Shown here: positions 9,179-18,442 of the stretch, piece after piece | How positions within the stretch are numbered: position 1 is the first letter of the stretch | Layout of the letters: every line of letters starts with the position of its first letter | Position numbers and translations under genes: made by a program | Notes under the pieces: model-generated | What the model saw: the letters and a program-made list of their open reading frames with translations, nothing else | Told to the model about the DNA's origin: nothing | The model's database searches: none | DNA from: Oscillospiraceae bacterium | GTDB taxonomy: Bacteria; Bacillota; Clostridia; Oscillospirales; Oscillospiraceae | Assembly: GCA_017538965.1 (NCBI GenBank) | Contig: JAFYHU010000036.1 | Location: 1-64,000, forward strand | Length of the DNA: 64,000 nt | Reading direction: 5' to 3'

Positions 9179-9219
9179 GACATGAAAAAACAGCCCGATG
9201 GGCTGCTTTTTCATGTCAC
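9179..9219. terminator. Bidirectional terminator between ygjP-like gene and thrH
   Basis: CAGCCC-GAT-GGGCTG lies at the centre of a longer ACATGAAAAAA/TTTTTCATGT inverted repeat, with A- and T-tracts on both sides. It serves both convergent genes. Confidence 0.85.
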
Positions 9220-9809
9220 ATGGCGGCTTTGATCGCGGCCATCAGCTCTTCATAGCTCTCGCAGGAGGGGAGCTCCGGATTGTCCCGGATAATGGCCTCG
9301 GTGGATCGGAAGAGAATGCCGGTTTTGCTGGCTTTCAGCATGTCGAGATCGTTATAGCTGTCGCCGACGGCGATGGTTTCATAGCCGATCGACTGAAATG
9401 CCCGTACGGTCGCGAGTTTTGTGTCTTTAATCCGCAGGTGAAAGCCTTCGATCATGCCGTCCGATCCGATCTGCAGCTCGTTGCAGAAGAGGGTGGGGCG
9501 GCCGAGCTTTTCCATCAGGGGACCGGCAAACTGCGTGAAGGTGTCGCTGATGATTACGGCCTGGGCAAAGCTGCGCAGCTCATCCAGGAACTCTTTGGCG
9601 CCGGGCAGCGGATCAATTTTGGCGATGGTATCCTGAATCTCACGGATGCCGAGACCGTGCTCGCGCAGGATGCCCATGCGCCACTTCATGAGCTTGTCGT
9701 AATCCGGCTCATCGCGGGTGGTGCGGCGAAGCACGGGAATGTCGCTTACCTCGGAAAAGGCGATCCAGATTTCCGGAACCAGAACCCCTTCAAGGTCAAA
9801 ACAGATCAT
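9216..9809 (-). CDS. thrH: ThrH-type HAD phosphatase (phosphoserine/homoserine)
   Basis: HAD-superfamily phosphatase of the ThrH group, which acts on phosphoserine and can transfer phosphate to homoserine. The 197 residues open with the nucleophile motif DLEGVL (Asp5), typical of ThrH rather than SerB (DxDST). The segment VPEIWIAF, motif II SDT and motif GDSYNDLDML are also present. The reading frame is open further upstream, but the ATG at 9809 with GGAGG about 12 nt upstream gives the family's normal N-terminus. The gene stands alone and converges on the YgjP-like gene. Confidence 0.9.
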   Translation of the reverse strand: MICFDLEGVLVPEIWIAFSEVSDIPVLRRTTRDEPDYDKLMKWRMGILREHGLGIREIQDTIAKIDPLPGAKEFLDELRSFAQAVIISDTFTQFAGPLMEKLGRPTLFCNELQIGSDGMIEGFHLRIKDTKLATVRAFQSIGYETIAVGDSYNDLDMLKASKTGILFRSTEAIIRDNPELPSCESYEELMAAIKAAM

Positions 9810-9872
9810 ATTCACAGACGATACCTCCAGAATTATACATTTTGGTTTTTCCAGGATACAGAATGGGAGGAT

Positions 9873-10032
9873 GCTCCCAATTACCTTGTGCTGTTTCGCG
9901 GTCAGGGGAAGCATCTGCCCCTGTCGAACCTCCTTCTGCCGCGAATAAATGGTATACGAAAGTCCTGCTTCTAAAAAACGCGGCGGGGAAACGTTCGTGC
10001 GAGGCGGAAGGCCGATATCCGCGCAATTGCAG
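9873..10032 (+). repeat. Two-hairpin interspersed repeat, copy C
   Basis: Compact copy. The left arm (9873-9947) has an inner CAGGGG/CCCCTG stem, where copy B has CAGGGA/TCCCTG. The right arm (9979-10032) has CGCGG/CCGCG and ends in CAATTGCAG. It lies between thrH and the pseudouridine synthase gene and holds no gene. Confidence 0.82.
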
Positions 10033-10058
10033 AGACCCGAGAACGGACACCATAATCA

Positions 10059-11021
10059 TCAAGAAAAGTATTTTGCCACAAAAGGAATATCCTCGCGGTT
10101 CAGGGAGAATTCGCGGCCGCGCAGGTCATTCAGGATGCCGGCGTCGGTGGGGAAGTCAAAGCAAATGCGCCAGGAATACAGCGCCTGCCCGGATTCGTGA
10201 TACTTCCGGTTTACCTGCTCGCGACCGTATTTCCCGTCGCCCAGCAGCGGCCAGCCGGCATGGGCCATCTGGACGCGGATCTGGTGCGTGCGCCCGGTCA
10301 GCAGCCTGCATTCGACCAGCGAAAGACCGTTTTTGCTCTCGAGCACGCGATATTCTGTTGCGGCGTGCCGCGAGGCGGGTTCCGGCCTGCTTTTCACATA
10401 GACCTGGTTTTTGACCGCGTCTTTGAAAAGTTCGTTCTCCAGACAGCCGGACGCCGGTTTCGGTTTCCCGCAGACGACGCACAGATAACTCTTGCTGATC
10501 TCGCGATCCCGGATTTTTTCATTCAGGATTCGAAGTGCCTCGGCATTTTTGGCGGCAATCACGATCCCGCCCGTATTGCGGTCGATGCGGTTGCACAGCG
10601 CCGGAGCAAAGGCGTTTTCATCCCGGCTGTTCCATTCGCCCTTCTGTGCGAGATAGGCCTGAATATTTGCGATGAGGGTGTTATAGTCCCATTTTCCGGC
10701 GCTGTGGCAGAGCACTCCGGGCTTTTTGTCGACCAGCAGGATGTTCTCGTCCTCATAGAGAATCTGCAGACGGGGTGCGGAAATCTTCCGCCAGGCATTG
10801 TTCTCATTCGGCGCTTCAAAGAATTCATCCGCGATATAGAGGCTGAGCTCATCGCCGACCTGAAGACGCGTGTCCTGCCTGCCCGCTTTGCCGTTCAGCT
10901 TGATGCGCTTGAGGCGGATGTACTTGTGGAGCAGGCTGTCCGGCAGGAGGGGTACGGCCTTGGCGACAAAACGGTCCAGACGCTGACCTTCATCGTTTTT
11001 TCCGACAGTCAGAACTTTCAT
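10059..11021 (-). CDS. RluC/RluD-family 23S rRNA pseudouridine synthase
   Basis: Isomerises uridines of 23S rRNA to pseudouridine. The 320 residues comprise an N-terminal S4 RNA-binding domain (about 13-75) and a catalytic domain with Asp147 in RIDRNTGG, the counterpart of the usual RLDxxTSG. Later motifs include GRTHQIRVQMAH and PLLGDGKYG. The Asn-Thr-Gly-Gly variant is seen in the RluC-like group of Firmicutes. Which positions it modifies cannot be told. The gene is transcribed away from the DUF4342 gene, whose terminator lies just behind its start. Confidence 0.9.
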   Translation of the reverse strand: MKVLTVGKNDEGQRLDRFVAKAVPLLPDSLLHKYIRLKRIKLNGKAGRQDTRLQVGDELSLYIADEFFEAPNENNAWRKISAPRLQILYEDENILLVDKKPGVLCHSAGKWDYNTLIANIQAYLAQKGEWNSRDENAFAPALCNRIDRNTGGIVIAAKNAEALRILNEKIRDREISKSYLCVVCGKPKPASGCLENELFKDAVKNQVYVKSRPEPASRHAATEYRVLESKNGLSLVECRLLTGRTHQIRVQMAHAGWPLLGDGKYGREQVNRKYHESGQALYSWRICFDFPTDAGILNDLRGREFSLNREDIPFVAKYFS

Positions 11022-11040
11022 GTTTCCTCAAAGTAAGAAA

Positions 11041-11075
11041 AGAGGTTGTCTCAAGCCGCCTTTGACAACCCCATT
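11041..11075 (-). terminator. Terminator of the DUF4342 gene
   Basis: On the minus strand GGTTGTC and GACAACC pair around a 13-nt loop, followed by CTCTTTTCTT. It sits directly downstream of the DUF4342 stop codon. Confidence 0.8.
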
Positions 11076-11111
11076 TTCCGTTTCTTTTTTTGTGTGTTTA
11101 TCTGTTGATCG

Positions 11112-11537
11112 TTATTCTTTCGGCTCGTCCTCCGAGACGACATCGGCAAACTCGGCGTCGGCATCGACGACTTCGGCATCAACGGCCTCGTCATCGTGAC
11201 GGATATCGACATTGATGCTGACGGGGATGTTTTCCTTGACCTTTTCCACTGCGTCGGCAGCAAAGTCACGGACCTTCTGCCCGCTCTGCTCATCGACGAC
11301 ACTGACGACATTTCCGTCAGTCTTAACGATTTCCACCGTGCAGCCGAAACCGAGCGTCGCCAGAACCGCGCCAAGCAGAGCCAGCTTGGCCCAGATCAGA
11401 CCGACGGCGGCACCGACAACACCGACGCTGACGGGGATGTTGAGGATCTCTTTGTCGCCTTTTCTGACGACCACGCGAGAGACGTTGCCCTTCTGGATCA
11501 ATTCCTTCACACTGTCAATGATGCTCTGAACGTTCAT
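11112..11537 (-). CDS. DUF4342 domain protein
   Basis: Small protein (141 residues) of the DUF4342 family, function unknown. Residues 1-40 resemble a helical UBA-like start followed by a short beta-hairpin (RVVVRKGDKEIL), then a hydrophobic Gly/Ala-rich segment (about 35-65) that could enter the membrane. The C-terminal third is acidic, with Asp/Val/Ala repeats. AGGAG precedes the ATG. A TATAAT on the minus strand at 11585-11580 is a plausible -10. The gene is monocistronic. Confidence 0.75.
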   Translation of the reverse strand: MNVQSIIDSVKELIQKGNVSRVVVRKGDKEILNIPVSVGVVGAAVGLIWAKLALLGAVLATLGFGCTVEIVKTDGNVVSVVDEQSGQKVRDFAADAVEKVKENIPVSINVDIRHDDEAVDAEVVDADAEFADVVSEDEPKE

Positions 11538-11601
11538 ATTTCAATCTCCTTTCTGATTGGATCATTTCAGATCGTCGGTATTATAGCACAGGGCAGCAGG
11601 A

Positions 11602-11653
11602 GAAAAATGAACAGTTTATAAAAGCAGGCCCCGAAAAATGAACGGTTTATAAA
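11602..11653. repeat. Two direct repeats of 21 bp, 31-bp period
   Basis: GAAAAATGAAC followed by A/G and GTTTATAAA occurs at 11602-11622 and 11633-11653 with one mismatch. They lie between the pcrA stop and the probable DUF4342 promoter, about where an upstream regulator would bind. Spacing is three helical turns. Confidence 0.6.
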
Positions 11654-11675
11654 TACTGCGGCCGAGAATGGGCGT

Positions 11676-14072
11676 CTACGACTGCTCTGTCTGCAGAAAA
11701 CGGGAGGCGGCTTTCAGCATCAGCTTTTTGCTTCCGACGGAATCAAAACGGATTTCGATCAGTTGGTCTCCGCCCATGGGCGTCAGCTTGACGACTATGC
11801 CTTTCCCGAAGGCATTGTGCGTGACGGTCTGACCTACGGAGAGAGCAGGCAGCGCCTCCTGCGTAAGAACGCTCTTATTCTGCGCGGGAAAAGAAGATGT
11901 CCGACCGAGCTTTCGGTCAGTGGCGGCACGATCGGAGAAACGGGAGCCTTCCGACGAGCGGCCGGCAAAGCTGCGGTCTGCAAACGGCCGCCGGTCCGGA
12001 GCCGCCGCGGGAGAAGCCAGTTCGGATTCCTCGAGAAAACGGCTGAGGCGGTTGGCGGTGGTGCGGCCGAACAGCATCCTCTGGCGCGCATGTGTCAGGA
12101 CAAGCTTTTTCTTGGCTCTGGTAAATGCGACATAGCAGAGACGGCGCTCTTCCTCCATCTCGTCCTCTTCGCCGATCGCACGGATGCCCGGAAAGATGCC
12201 CTCTTCCATGCCGACGACATAAACAACCGGAAACTCCAGACCCTTGGCGCTGTGTATCGTCATCAGCACGACGCTGTCTTCGCTGCGGTCCATGTCGTCC
12301 AGATCGGTGTACAGGGCGATGTTCTCCAGATAAGCCTGCAGACTGCCGTCGCCTGTTTCGTTTTCAAAGGCCAGCATGCTGGTCTTCAGCTCGCGGACGT
12401 TTTCGACGCGGCTTTGATCACGCGGATCTTTTGACTGCTCCAGCATGCTGAGATAGCCGGTTTTCTCCAGAACGCGGTCGTAAAGATCGGCGCAGCTGAG
12501 CTTCAATTCCTGCAGATCGCGGATCATATTGGCAAATTCCCGCATGCGGAGAGCGGAGCGGAAAAGCTCCGGAAAGCGGTCTGCGCTTTCCAGAATCTGA
12601 AACAGGGAGACACCCTGCTGTGCGGCAAGACTGCGTGCGGCATCCACGCTTTTTGTGCCGATGCCGCGTGCGGGGACATTCAGAATGCGCAGCAGACGAA
12701 GCTCGTCCTTCGAATCCTGAATGACGCTGAGATAGGACAGCATGTCCTTGATTTCGGCGCGGTCAAAGAAGCGCGCGCCGCCGATGACGCGGTAGGGGAT
12801 CCCGTTGCGCTTGAAAGCAAATTCAAACTGGCTGGACTGCGCGTTCATGCGGTAGAGAACGGCATGGTCTTTCCAGCGCATGCCGCGCGAATAGTCCGAA
12901 AGAATATCCGAGGCGACGGCGGAAGCCTCCTCGTTTTCATCATACAGACAGCATACGCGGACATCCTCGCCGCTGCCGAGAGCCGTCCACAGTTCCTTGC
13001 CCTTGCGTCCGGCATTGTGCCGGATGACCTTGTTCGCAGCTTCGAGAATCTGCTCGGTGCTGCGGTAATTCTGCTCAAGCCGGATGGTGCGGCAGCCGGG
13101 AAACTGCTTTTCAAAGGAGAGAATGTTCTCGATCGTCGCCCCGCGGAAGCGATAAATGCTCTGGTCATCATCGCCGACCACGCAGAGATTCCCGTGCCCG
13201 GCGGAGAGAAGAGAGATCAGCAGATACTGCAGATGGTTGGTGTCCTGATATTCATCCACCATGATATACGAAAACCGCTGCTGCCAGTATCGGCGGCGAT
13301 CTTCAAAACGCTCGAGCAGAAGGACGGTGTTCAGAATCAGGTCGTCAAAGTCCATCGCATTGGCGGCAAAGAGACGCCGGGTATATTCGGCATACAGCTC
13401 GGCGATGCGTACGCTTCGGATGTTTTTGCTGAGCCGGGCGTTCTTTTCGTAATCTTCCGGAAGCACCCGGGCATCCTTGGCCCGGCTGATTTCGCTGAGG
13501 ACCGAACGCGGCGGATAGACCTTGTCGTCGAGATTTCGATCCTTGAGAATCTGCTTCATCAGTGACTGGCTGTCCGCAGTGTCGTAAATGCTGAAGCCGC
13601 TCTCATATCCGAGCAGCTCGGCCTCCTGACGGAGAATGCGCAGGCAGGCGGAATGAAAAGTACAGGCCCAGATGGCATCGGCGCTCTCTTCCAGCAGATC
13701 CTCCAGACGGTTTTTCAGCTCCTGTGCGGCTTTGTTGGTAAAGGTGATGGCAAGAATGCGCCAGGGTCTGACCGGCTCCAGAACGGCCCAGGACTCTGCC
13801 TCCGGGCGCAGCGAGCGCAGGGCTTCCAGTTTCTTTTCGTCCGCATCGGGCGGAATCCGGTCGGAATCCGAGGCAGAACCGTAGCAAAGCAGATTGGCAA
13901 TCCGCTGAATCAGGACCGTTGTTTTTCCGCTTCCGGCGCCGGCCAGGATCAGAACCGGGCCCTCGGTTGCCAGAACGGCCTGACGCTGCATCGGGTTCAA
14001 GGCGGAAAACCGATGGTCAAGCCAGGCTTTCCGCGCAGCGATATATTCTGTTTCAAAGCTTTGATTTTTCAT
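11676..14072 (-). CDS. pcrA: ATP-dependent DNA helicase PcrA (UvrD/Rep family)
   Basis: Superfamily 1A 3'-5' helicase for repair and removal of protein from DNA. The 798 residues show Walker A GAGSGKT (45-51), motif II VDEYQDTN, motif III GDDDQSIYRFRGA, motif VI VAFTRAKKKL, and a C-terminal Tudor-like RNA polymerase-binding module (about 740-790, GQTVTHNAFGKG). The frame is open a further 700 nt upstream into prfC, but the family N-terminus fits the ATG at 14072. There is no clear Shine-Dalgarno sequence and a TTATAATG lies just before it, so a very short leader is possible. It is divergent from prfC. Confidence 0.95.
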   Translation of the reverse strand: MKNQSFETEYIAARKAWLDHRFSALNPMQRQAVLATEGPVLILAGAGSGKTTVLIQRIANLLCYGSASDSDRIPPDADEKKLEALRSLRPEAESWAVLEPVRPWRILAITFTNKAAQELKNRLEDLLEESADAIWACTFHSACLRILRQEAELLGYESGFSIYDTADSQSLMKQILKDRNLDDKVYPPRSVLSEISRAKDARVLPEDYEKNARLSKNIRSVRIAELYAEYTRRLFAANAMDFDDLILNTVLLLERFEDRRRYWQQRFSYIMVDEYQDTNHLQYLLISLLSAGHGNLCVVGDDDQSIYRFRGATIENILSFEKQFPGCRTIRLEQNYRSTEQILEAANKVIRHNAGRKGKELWTALGSGEDVRVCCLYDENEEASAVASDILSDYSRGMRWKDHAVLYRMNAQSSQFEFAFKRNGIPYRVIGGARFFDRAEIKDMLSYLSVIQDSKDELRLLRILNVPARGIGTKSVDAARSLAAQQGVSLFQILESADRFPELFRSALRMREFANMIRDLQELKLSCADLYDRVLEKTGYLSMLEQSKDPRDQSRVENVRELKTSMLAFENETGDGSLQAYLENIALYTDLDDMDRSEDSVVLMTIHSAKGLEFPVVYVVGMEEGIFPGIRAIGEEDEMEEERRLCYVAFTRAKKKLVLTHARQRMLFGRTTANRLSRFLEESELASPAAAPDRRPFADRSFAGRSSEGSRFSDRAATDRKLGRTSSFPAQNKSVLTQEALPALSVGQTVTHNAFGKGIVVKLTPMGGDQLIEIRFDSVGSKKLMLKAASRFLQTEQS

Positions 14073-14123
14073 GGTGGCATTATAACATGCTTCTGTTTTT
14101 TCTTCAAGATTCTGCTTCATTTG

Positions 14124-14153
14124 TTTGCATTTCCCCCGATGCTGTGGTAAAAT
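14124..14153 (+). promoter_or_regulatory. Putative prfC promoter
   Basis: TTTGCA (14124-14129), an 18-bp spacer and TAAAAT (14148-14153), 39 nt before the prfC start. Confidence 0.5.
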
Positions 14154-14192
14154 ACCTCGGATAAGCCTGTCAATGCGGAGAATACGGAAATC

Positions 14193-15788
14193 ATGGCCAA
14201 CTGGAACGAAGAAATCAACAGAAGACGCACCTTTGCGATCATTTCCCACCCTGACGCCGGAAAGACCACCCTGACGGAAAAACTCCTGCTCTACGGCGGT
14301 GCCATTCAGCAGGCCGGAGCGGTCAAGGGAAAGGCCGCTGCCCGCCATGCGGTGTCCGACTGGATGGAACTGGAAAAGCAGCGCGGCATTTCCATCACCT
14401 CGTCGGTGATGCAGTTTGAATACGACGGATTCTGCATCAACATCCTCGATACCCCCGGGCATCAGGACTTTTCGGAAGACACCTACCGGACCCTCATGGC
14501 TGCGGACTCGGCCGTCATGGTCATTGACGCGGCCAAGGGCATCGAGCCGCAGACCAGAAAGCTGTTCCGCATCTGCGCCATGCGGCACATTCCGATTTTT
14601 ACCTTTATCAACAAACTGGACCGGGAAGCACGCAGCCCCTACGACCTGCTGGAAGAGCTGGAAAAGGAATTCGGGATCGGAACCTATCCGATGAACTGGC
14701 CGATCGGCTGCGGGCAGGATTTCAAGGGCGTATATGACCGGCAGGAGGGGAAAATCCTCGCCTTTACCGAGTTTCACAGCGGGCAGAATCGCATTCGGGC
14801 GATTGACTGCACGCTTGACGATACGGAAACCCTGGATGAGCTGATCGGGGAGAGACTTCGGAAAACGCTGGCGGACGATATCGAGCTGGTCGACGGCGCC
14901 GGTTATGACTTCGACCTCGAAGCGGTTCGGGAAGGGCTGTTAAGCCCGGTGTTTTTCGGCTCCGCGCTGAACAATTTCGGGGTGGAACCTTTTTTAAAGG
15001 CCTTTCTGCAGATGGCCTCCCCGCCGCTTCCGCGCTTATCGGGCACGGAAGAGATCAGCCCGACTGCGGACGTGTTTTCAGCCTTTGTCTTCAAGATTCA
15101 GGCGAACATGAACCGGGCACACCGCGACAGAATTGCCTTCATGCGCATCTGTTCGGGACGCTTTGACCGCGAGAAGGAATATATGCACGTCCAGGGCGGA
15201 AAAGTGCTCCGCCTTCCGCAGCCCCAGCAGCTGATGGCATCGGACCGCGCCGTCATCGATGTCGCGTATGCCGGCGACATTATCGGCGTTTTTGACCCGG
15301 GCATCTTTTCAATCGGAGATACGGTATGCGAGAAGGATGCCGATATCCGCTATGAGGGCATCCCGAGCTTTGCACCGGAGCACTTTGCATCGGTCGAGCG
15401 GACCGATACCATGAAAAGAAAGCAGTTTGAAAAGGGCATCATGCAGATCGCCCAGGAAGGTGCCATCCAGATCTTTCATGAGCCGCATACCGGGGTCGAA
15501 GAGATCATTGTCGGTGTTGTCGGCGTGCTGCAGTTTGAAGTGCTGGAATACCGCCTGCGGACCGAATACGGGGTCGAGGTCCGGCGAAGACCCCTGCCGT
15601 ATGAGATGATCCGCTGGATCGTCGGCGGGGATGTGGATGTCAGCAGCCTGAACCTGACCAGCGACACCCGCTGGGTCCAGGACTTCCGCGGAAACAACCT
15701 GCTGCTGTTTACTTCCTCCTGGTGTATCGACTGGGCTCTTTCAAAGAATCCGGGTCTGGAGCTTCGCGCCTTTAACCACAACGAGTAA
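14193..15788 (+). CDS. prfC: Peptide chain release factor 3
   Basis: Translational GTPase that removes RF1/RF2 from the ribosome after termination. The 531 residues match the family length. G1 HPDAGKTT is at 19-26, followed by a switch region with GISITSS, G3 DTPGHQDF, G4 NKLDRE, a domain II barrel, and the RF3 C-terminal domain. The segment KGKAAARHAVSDWMELEKQ is typical of RF3 rather than EF-G. Monocistronic, followed by the cdaA promoter. Confidence 0.96.
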   Translation: MANWNEEINRRRTFAIISHPDAGKTTLTEKLLLYGGAIQQAGAVKGKAAARHAVSDWMELEKQRGISITSSVMQFEYDGFCINILDTPGHQDFSEDTYRTLMAADSAVMVIDAAKGIEPQTRKLFRICAMRHIPIFTFINKLDREARSPYDLLEELEKEFGIGTYPMNWPIGCGQDFKGVYDRQEGKILAFTEFHSGQNRIRAIDCTLDDTETLDELIGERLRKTLADDIELVDGAGYDFDLEAVREGLLSPVFFGSALNNFGVEPFLKAFLQMASPPLPRLSGTEEISPTADVFSAFVFKIQANMNRAHRDRIAFMRICSGRFDREKEYMHVQGGKVLRLPQPQQLMASDRAVIDVAYAGDIIGVFDPGIFSIGDTVCEKDADIRYEGIPSFAPEHFASVERTDTMKRKQFEKGIMQIAQEGAIQIFHEPHTGVEEIIVGVVGVLQFEVLEYRLRTEYGVEVRRRPLPYEMIRWIVGGDVDVSSLNLTSDTRWVQDFRGNNLLLFTSSWCIDWALSKNPGLELRAFNHNE

Positions 15789-15816
15789 GGAAGACCCGCA
15801 TACCGCCCGTTTTCTC

Positions 15817-15845
15817 TTGATCTTTCCCGCATTTTGAAATATAAT
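15817..15845 (+). promoter_or_regulatory. Promoter of the cdaA operon
   Basis: TTGATC (15817-15822), exactly 17 bp, then TATAAT (15840-15845), 46 nt before the cdaA start. It is the best sigma-A match in this part of the window and would drive cdaA through gmk. Confidence 0.75.
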
Positions 15846-15891
15846 ATTTTGATATGTTTGTTTATTCCTGCCATGACGGAAGGAGCGCTTC

Positions 15892-16755
15892 ATGGAGACC
15901 ATTGCCAATCTCCTGAATACGGCAATCAGCTATATCCGGACCATCGGGGTTTCGGATGCGATCGATATTCTGATCGTTGCCTATCTGATTTATAAAACCA
16001 TAGACATCGTCCGCAGAACCAACTCGAAAAACGTTGCCAGAGCCATTCTTCTGCTGCTGGTTGTGCTGGTGCTGTCCTACGCCTTCGGGCTGACCATGAT
16101 CAATTATCTGCTTAGAAAGGCCATGGAACTCGGTCTGATTGCGCTGGTTGTTCTGTTTCAGCCGGAGCTGCGGCGGCTGCTGGAGCGCGTCGGAAGCAGC
16201 TTTTCCAGCAGCCGGAGCGTTTCGACGCCCGCTATGGAAACGGCCATCGCCCAGACCGTCCTTGCCTGCAGCGAGATGTCCGAAACGCATACGGGTGCGC
16301 TGATCATCTTTGAACGCAACGAAGATCTCGGATCTATCATCAACACCGGGACGCTGGTAAATGCCGACATCACTGCGGAGCTGCTGAAGAACCTCTTTTA
16401 CAACAAGGCGCCGCTGCATGACGGCGCGGTGATCCTCCGCAACAACAGAATTGCGGCGGCCGGCTGTGTGCTGCCGCTGACAAAAAGCAGAAATCTCAGC
16501 AAGGATCTGGGCATGCGGCACCGGGCCGGCATCGGACTGAGTGAACAGTCCGATGCGGTTGTGGTGATTGTGTCGGAAGAATCGGGCGCGATCTCCATGG
16601 CCATCGACGGGATGCTGAAGAGGCATCTGAACGCGGCCGCGCTGACCCAGCTGCTGCACAATGAGCTGATTATCGATGAGGAAACAAAGACGTGGAAGGA
16701 AAAACTTTCCGATTATCTGCGTCGCCTGACGGTGAGGAAGCGCGATGAAGAATAA
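15892..16755 (+). CDS. cdaA: Diadenylate cyclase CdaA
   Basis: Makes c-di-AMP from two ATP at the membrane; c-di-AMP controls potassium and osmolyte balance and cell-wall homeostasis. The 287 residues have three N-terminal TM helices (about 15-95) and a DisA_N catalytic domain with the DGA motif at 177-179 and the RHR motif in MRHRAGIGL near 208. GGAGCG lies before the ATG. The gene overlaps cdaR by 11 nt, the usual arrangement. The third partner normally found here, glmM, is missing from this locus. Confidence 0.95.
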   Translation: METIANLLNTAISYIRTIGVSDAIDILIVAYLIYKTIDIVRRTNSKNVARAILLLLVVLVLSYAFGLTMINYLLRKAMELGLIALVVLFQPELRRLLERVGSSFSSSRSVSTPAMETAIAQTVLACSEMSETHTGALIIFERNEDLGSIINTGTLVNADITAELLKNLFYNKAPLHDGAVILRNNRIAAAGCVLPLTKSRNLSKDLGMRHRAGIGLSEQSDAVVVIVSEESGAISMAIDGMLKRHLNAAALTQLLHNELIIDEETKTWKEKLSDYLRRLTVRKRDEE

Positions 16756-18007
16756 GAACCCGATCAAGTCGCTGCTGGACAGCAAACTGCTTTGGATGAT
16801 TCTCTCCCTGATCCTCTCTCTTGCCATCTGGACCTATGTGGTCAGTACGGAGAATTCTACGGTGACCACGGTTTTCCGCGGCGTCCCGGTCGAGATCGTC
16901 GGTGACGACATTCTGGAGAGCAGCAGGAACCTGATCGTGACCGATGTCGACACGAACAGCGTGCGCGTGGAAATCCGCGGTCCGCGCCGGATCGTGGACG
17001 CGCTGAATTCGGAGGATCTGACGGCGCAGGTGGACGTCAGCAAGCTGACAAGAGCCGCCTATGCTTCGATGAAGTATAAAATCGTCTATCCCGACGGGAC
17101 GGAAACCAGATATCTGACTGTGACGTCGTACCTTCCGGAAACCGTCAACTTTATGGTTTCCAACCTGAATACCATATCCGTTCCGGTACGAGGCGTGTAT
17201 GAGGGAAAACTGGCGGAAGGATTCACGGCGGAATCGCCTGTTTTTGATCCGCAGACGGTTACGATCACCGGGCCGGATGCCTATCTGAAGGATGTGTCCT
17301 ATGCCTGGGTCAGTTTCGGAACGGGCAAGACAGCCGAATCCAGCTATACCGAGGAAACCCCCTTTACGCTGATGACTGCCGACGGTGAGCCGGTTCCCAC
17401 CGAATATCTGAGCGGGACCGAAGAAACGGTTTCCGCGACGCTGCCCATCCTGGAAATGAAAGAGATTCCGCTGGCCGTTTCGATTGTGGAAGGCGCAGGG
17501 GCAAGCTCTGCCAATACCAAGATCAGCATTACGCCGGATCGAATCAAACTGGCGGGAGATTCCGCCATCCTGTCCGGCCTGAATCAGATCGTACTCTCGA
17601 CCGTTGATCTGACCGATTTCCGAAGCAGTTTTTCGGAAACCTATCCGATTCAGTATGACAATACGCTCGTCAACATCAGCGGTGCGACCGAAGCAAAGGT
17701 CGACATTGAGATCGTCGGGCTGGAAACAGCCAGCTACAACGTCAGGAACATTTCGGTCGTCAATGCTCCCGAAGGCGTGGAAGTCGAGATCGAGAGCGAG
17801 AGCGTTGAAGTGGTTGTGCGCGGTACCCCCGAAGAGCTGGAAGAACTGAACGCCGAGAATATCCGGCTGGTGGCAGATCTTACGGACTATAAAGACGCAA
17901 GAGGATCCTTCATGCCGCAGGCAAAGGTTTACGTCGACGGCTTTGTGGATGTCGGGGCGATCGGGAAGTACACGATCTCGGTCAATATCGTACGGTCCTG
18001 GCCCTGA
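16745..18007 (+). CDS. cdaR: CdaR/YbbR regulator of diadenylate cyclase
   Basis: Membrane-anchored partner that modulates CdaA. The 420 residues have one N-terminal TM helix (about 15-35, LILSLAIWTYV) and an extracytoplasmic region made of about four YbbR repeats of 80-90 residues; each has a typical core such as VEIRGP, VTITGPDAYL and VVVRGTPEEL. Overlaps the cdaA stop. Confidence 0.92.
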   Translation: MKNKNPIKSLLDSKLLWMILSLILSLAIWTYVVSTENSTVTTVFRGVPVEIVGDDILESSRNLIVTDVDTNSVRVEIRGPRRIVDALNSEDLTAQVDVSKLTRAAYASMKYKIVYPDGTETRYLTVTSYLPETVNFMVSNLNTISVPVRGVYEGKLAEGFTAESPVFDPQTVTITGPDAYLKDVSYAWVSFGTGKTAESSYTEETPFTLMTADGEPVPTEYLSGTEETVSATLPILEMKEIPLAVSIVEGAGASSANTKISITPDRIKLAGDSAILSGLNQIVLSTVDLTDFRSSFSETYPIQYDNTLVNISGATEAKVDIEIVGLETASYNVRNISVVNAPEGVEVEIESESVEVVVRGTPEELEELNAENIRLVADLTDYKDARGSFMPQAKVYVDGFVDVGAIGKYTISVNIVRSWP

Positions 18008-18026
18008 GAGGAGGACGGTGGCGGAT

Positions 18027-18428
18027 ATGACGCAGGAGGCAATCGTGATCCGTACGCTGCCCGATCAGATGGCCGAAGTGCTTGTAAAGCGCTCGACGGC
18101 CTGCGGAGGCAGTTGCGGCAGCTGTGAAAGCTGCATCTACCAGTCGGATCTGACGGTGGCGGCCAGAAATCTGATCAATGCCAGGCCCGGGCAGAAGGTT
18201 ACGATTTCCAGCAAGAGCAGCAGAATCTTCTCCGCGGCACTGCTGGTTTACATTCTTCCGCTGGTGTTTTTCGTTCTGGGATTTGCCTGTGCCGACGCAC
18301 TCGGCGCAAAGGAAGGCGTCTGCATCGCCGTCAGCTTTCTCTTTCTGATCCCTGCGCTGATCATTCTGGTCCGCACACAGAAACGGAAGACAAAAGACAA
18401 TCCCATTACTTTTGATATCATTGCATGA
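18027..18428 (+). CDS. RseC/MucC-type membrane protein with Cys cluster
   Basis: SoxR-reducing-system (RseC/MucC) family protein of 133 residues. The N-terminus has a small beta domain with cysteines CGGSCGSCESC (about residues 24-34), and two TM helices follow (about 70-90 and 97-117). In proteobacteria relatives link redox state to SoxR or sigma-E; in Firmicutes, RseC-like proteins are often next to Rnf or c-di-AMP genes and their role is uncertain. GAGGAGG precedes. An in-frame GTG at 18018 lies too close to it, so ATG 18027 is preferred. Confidence 0.8.
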   Translation: MTQEAIVIRTLPDQMAEVLVKRSTACGGSCGSCESCIYQSDLTVAARNLINARPGQKVTISSKSSRIFSAALLVYILPLVFFVLGFACADALGAKEGVCIAVSFLFLIPALIILVRTQKRKTKDNPITFDIIA

Positions 18429-18442
18429 CGAGGAGGAAGCAC

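Noticed and set aside
14073-14777. N-terminal extension of the pcrA frame into prfC
   Set aside because: The family N-terminus fits ATG 14072 and the extension is antisense to prfC.
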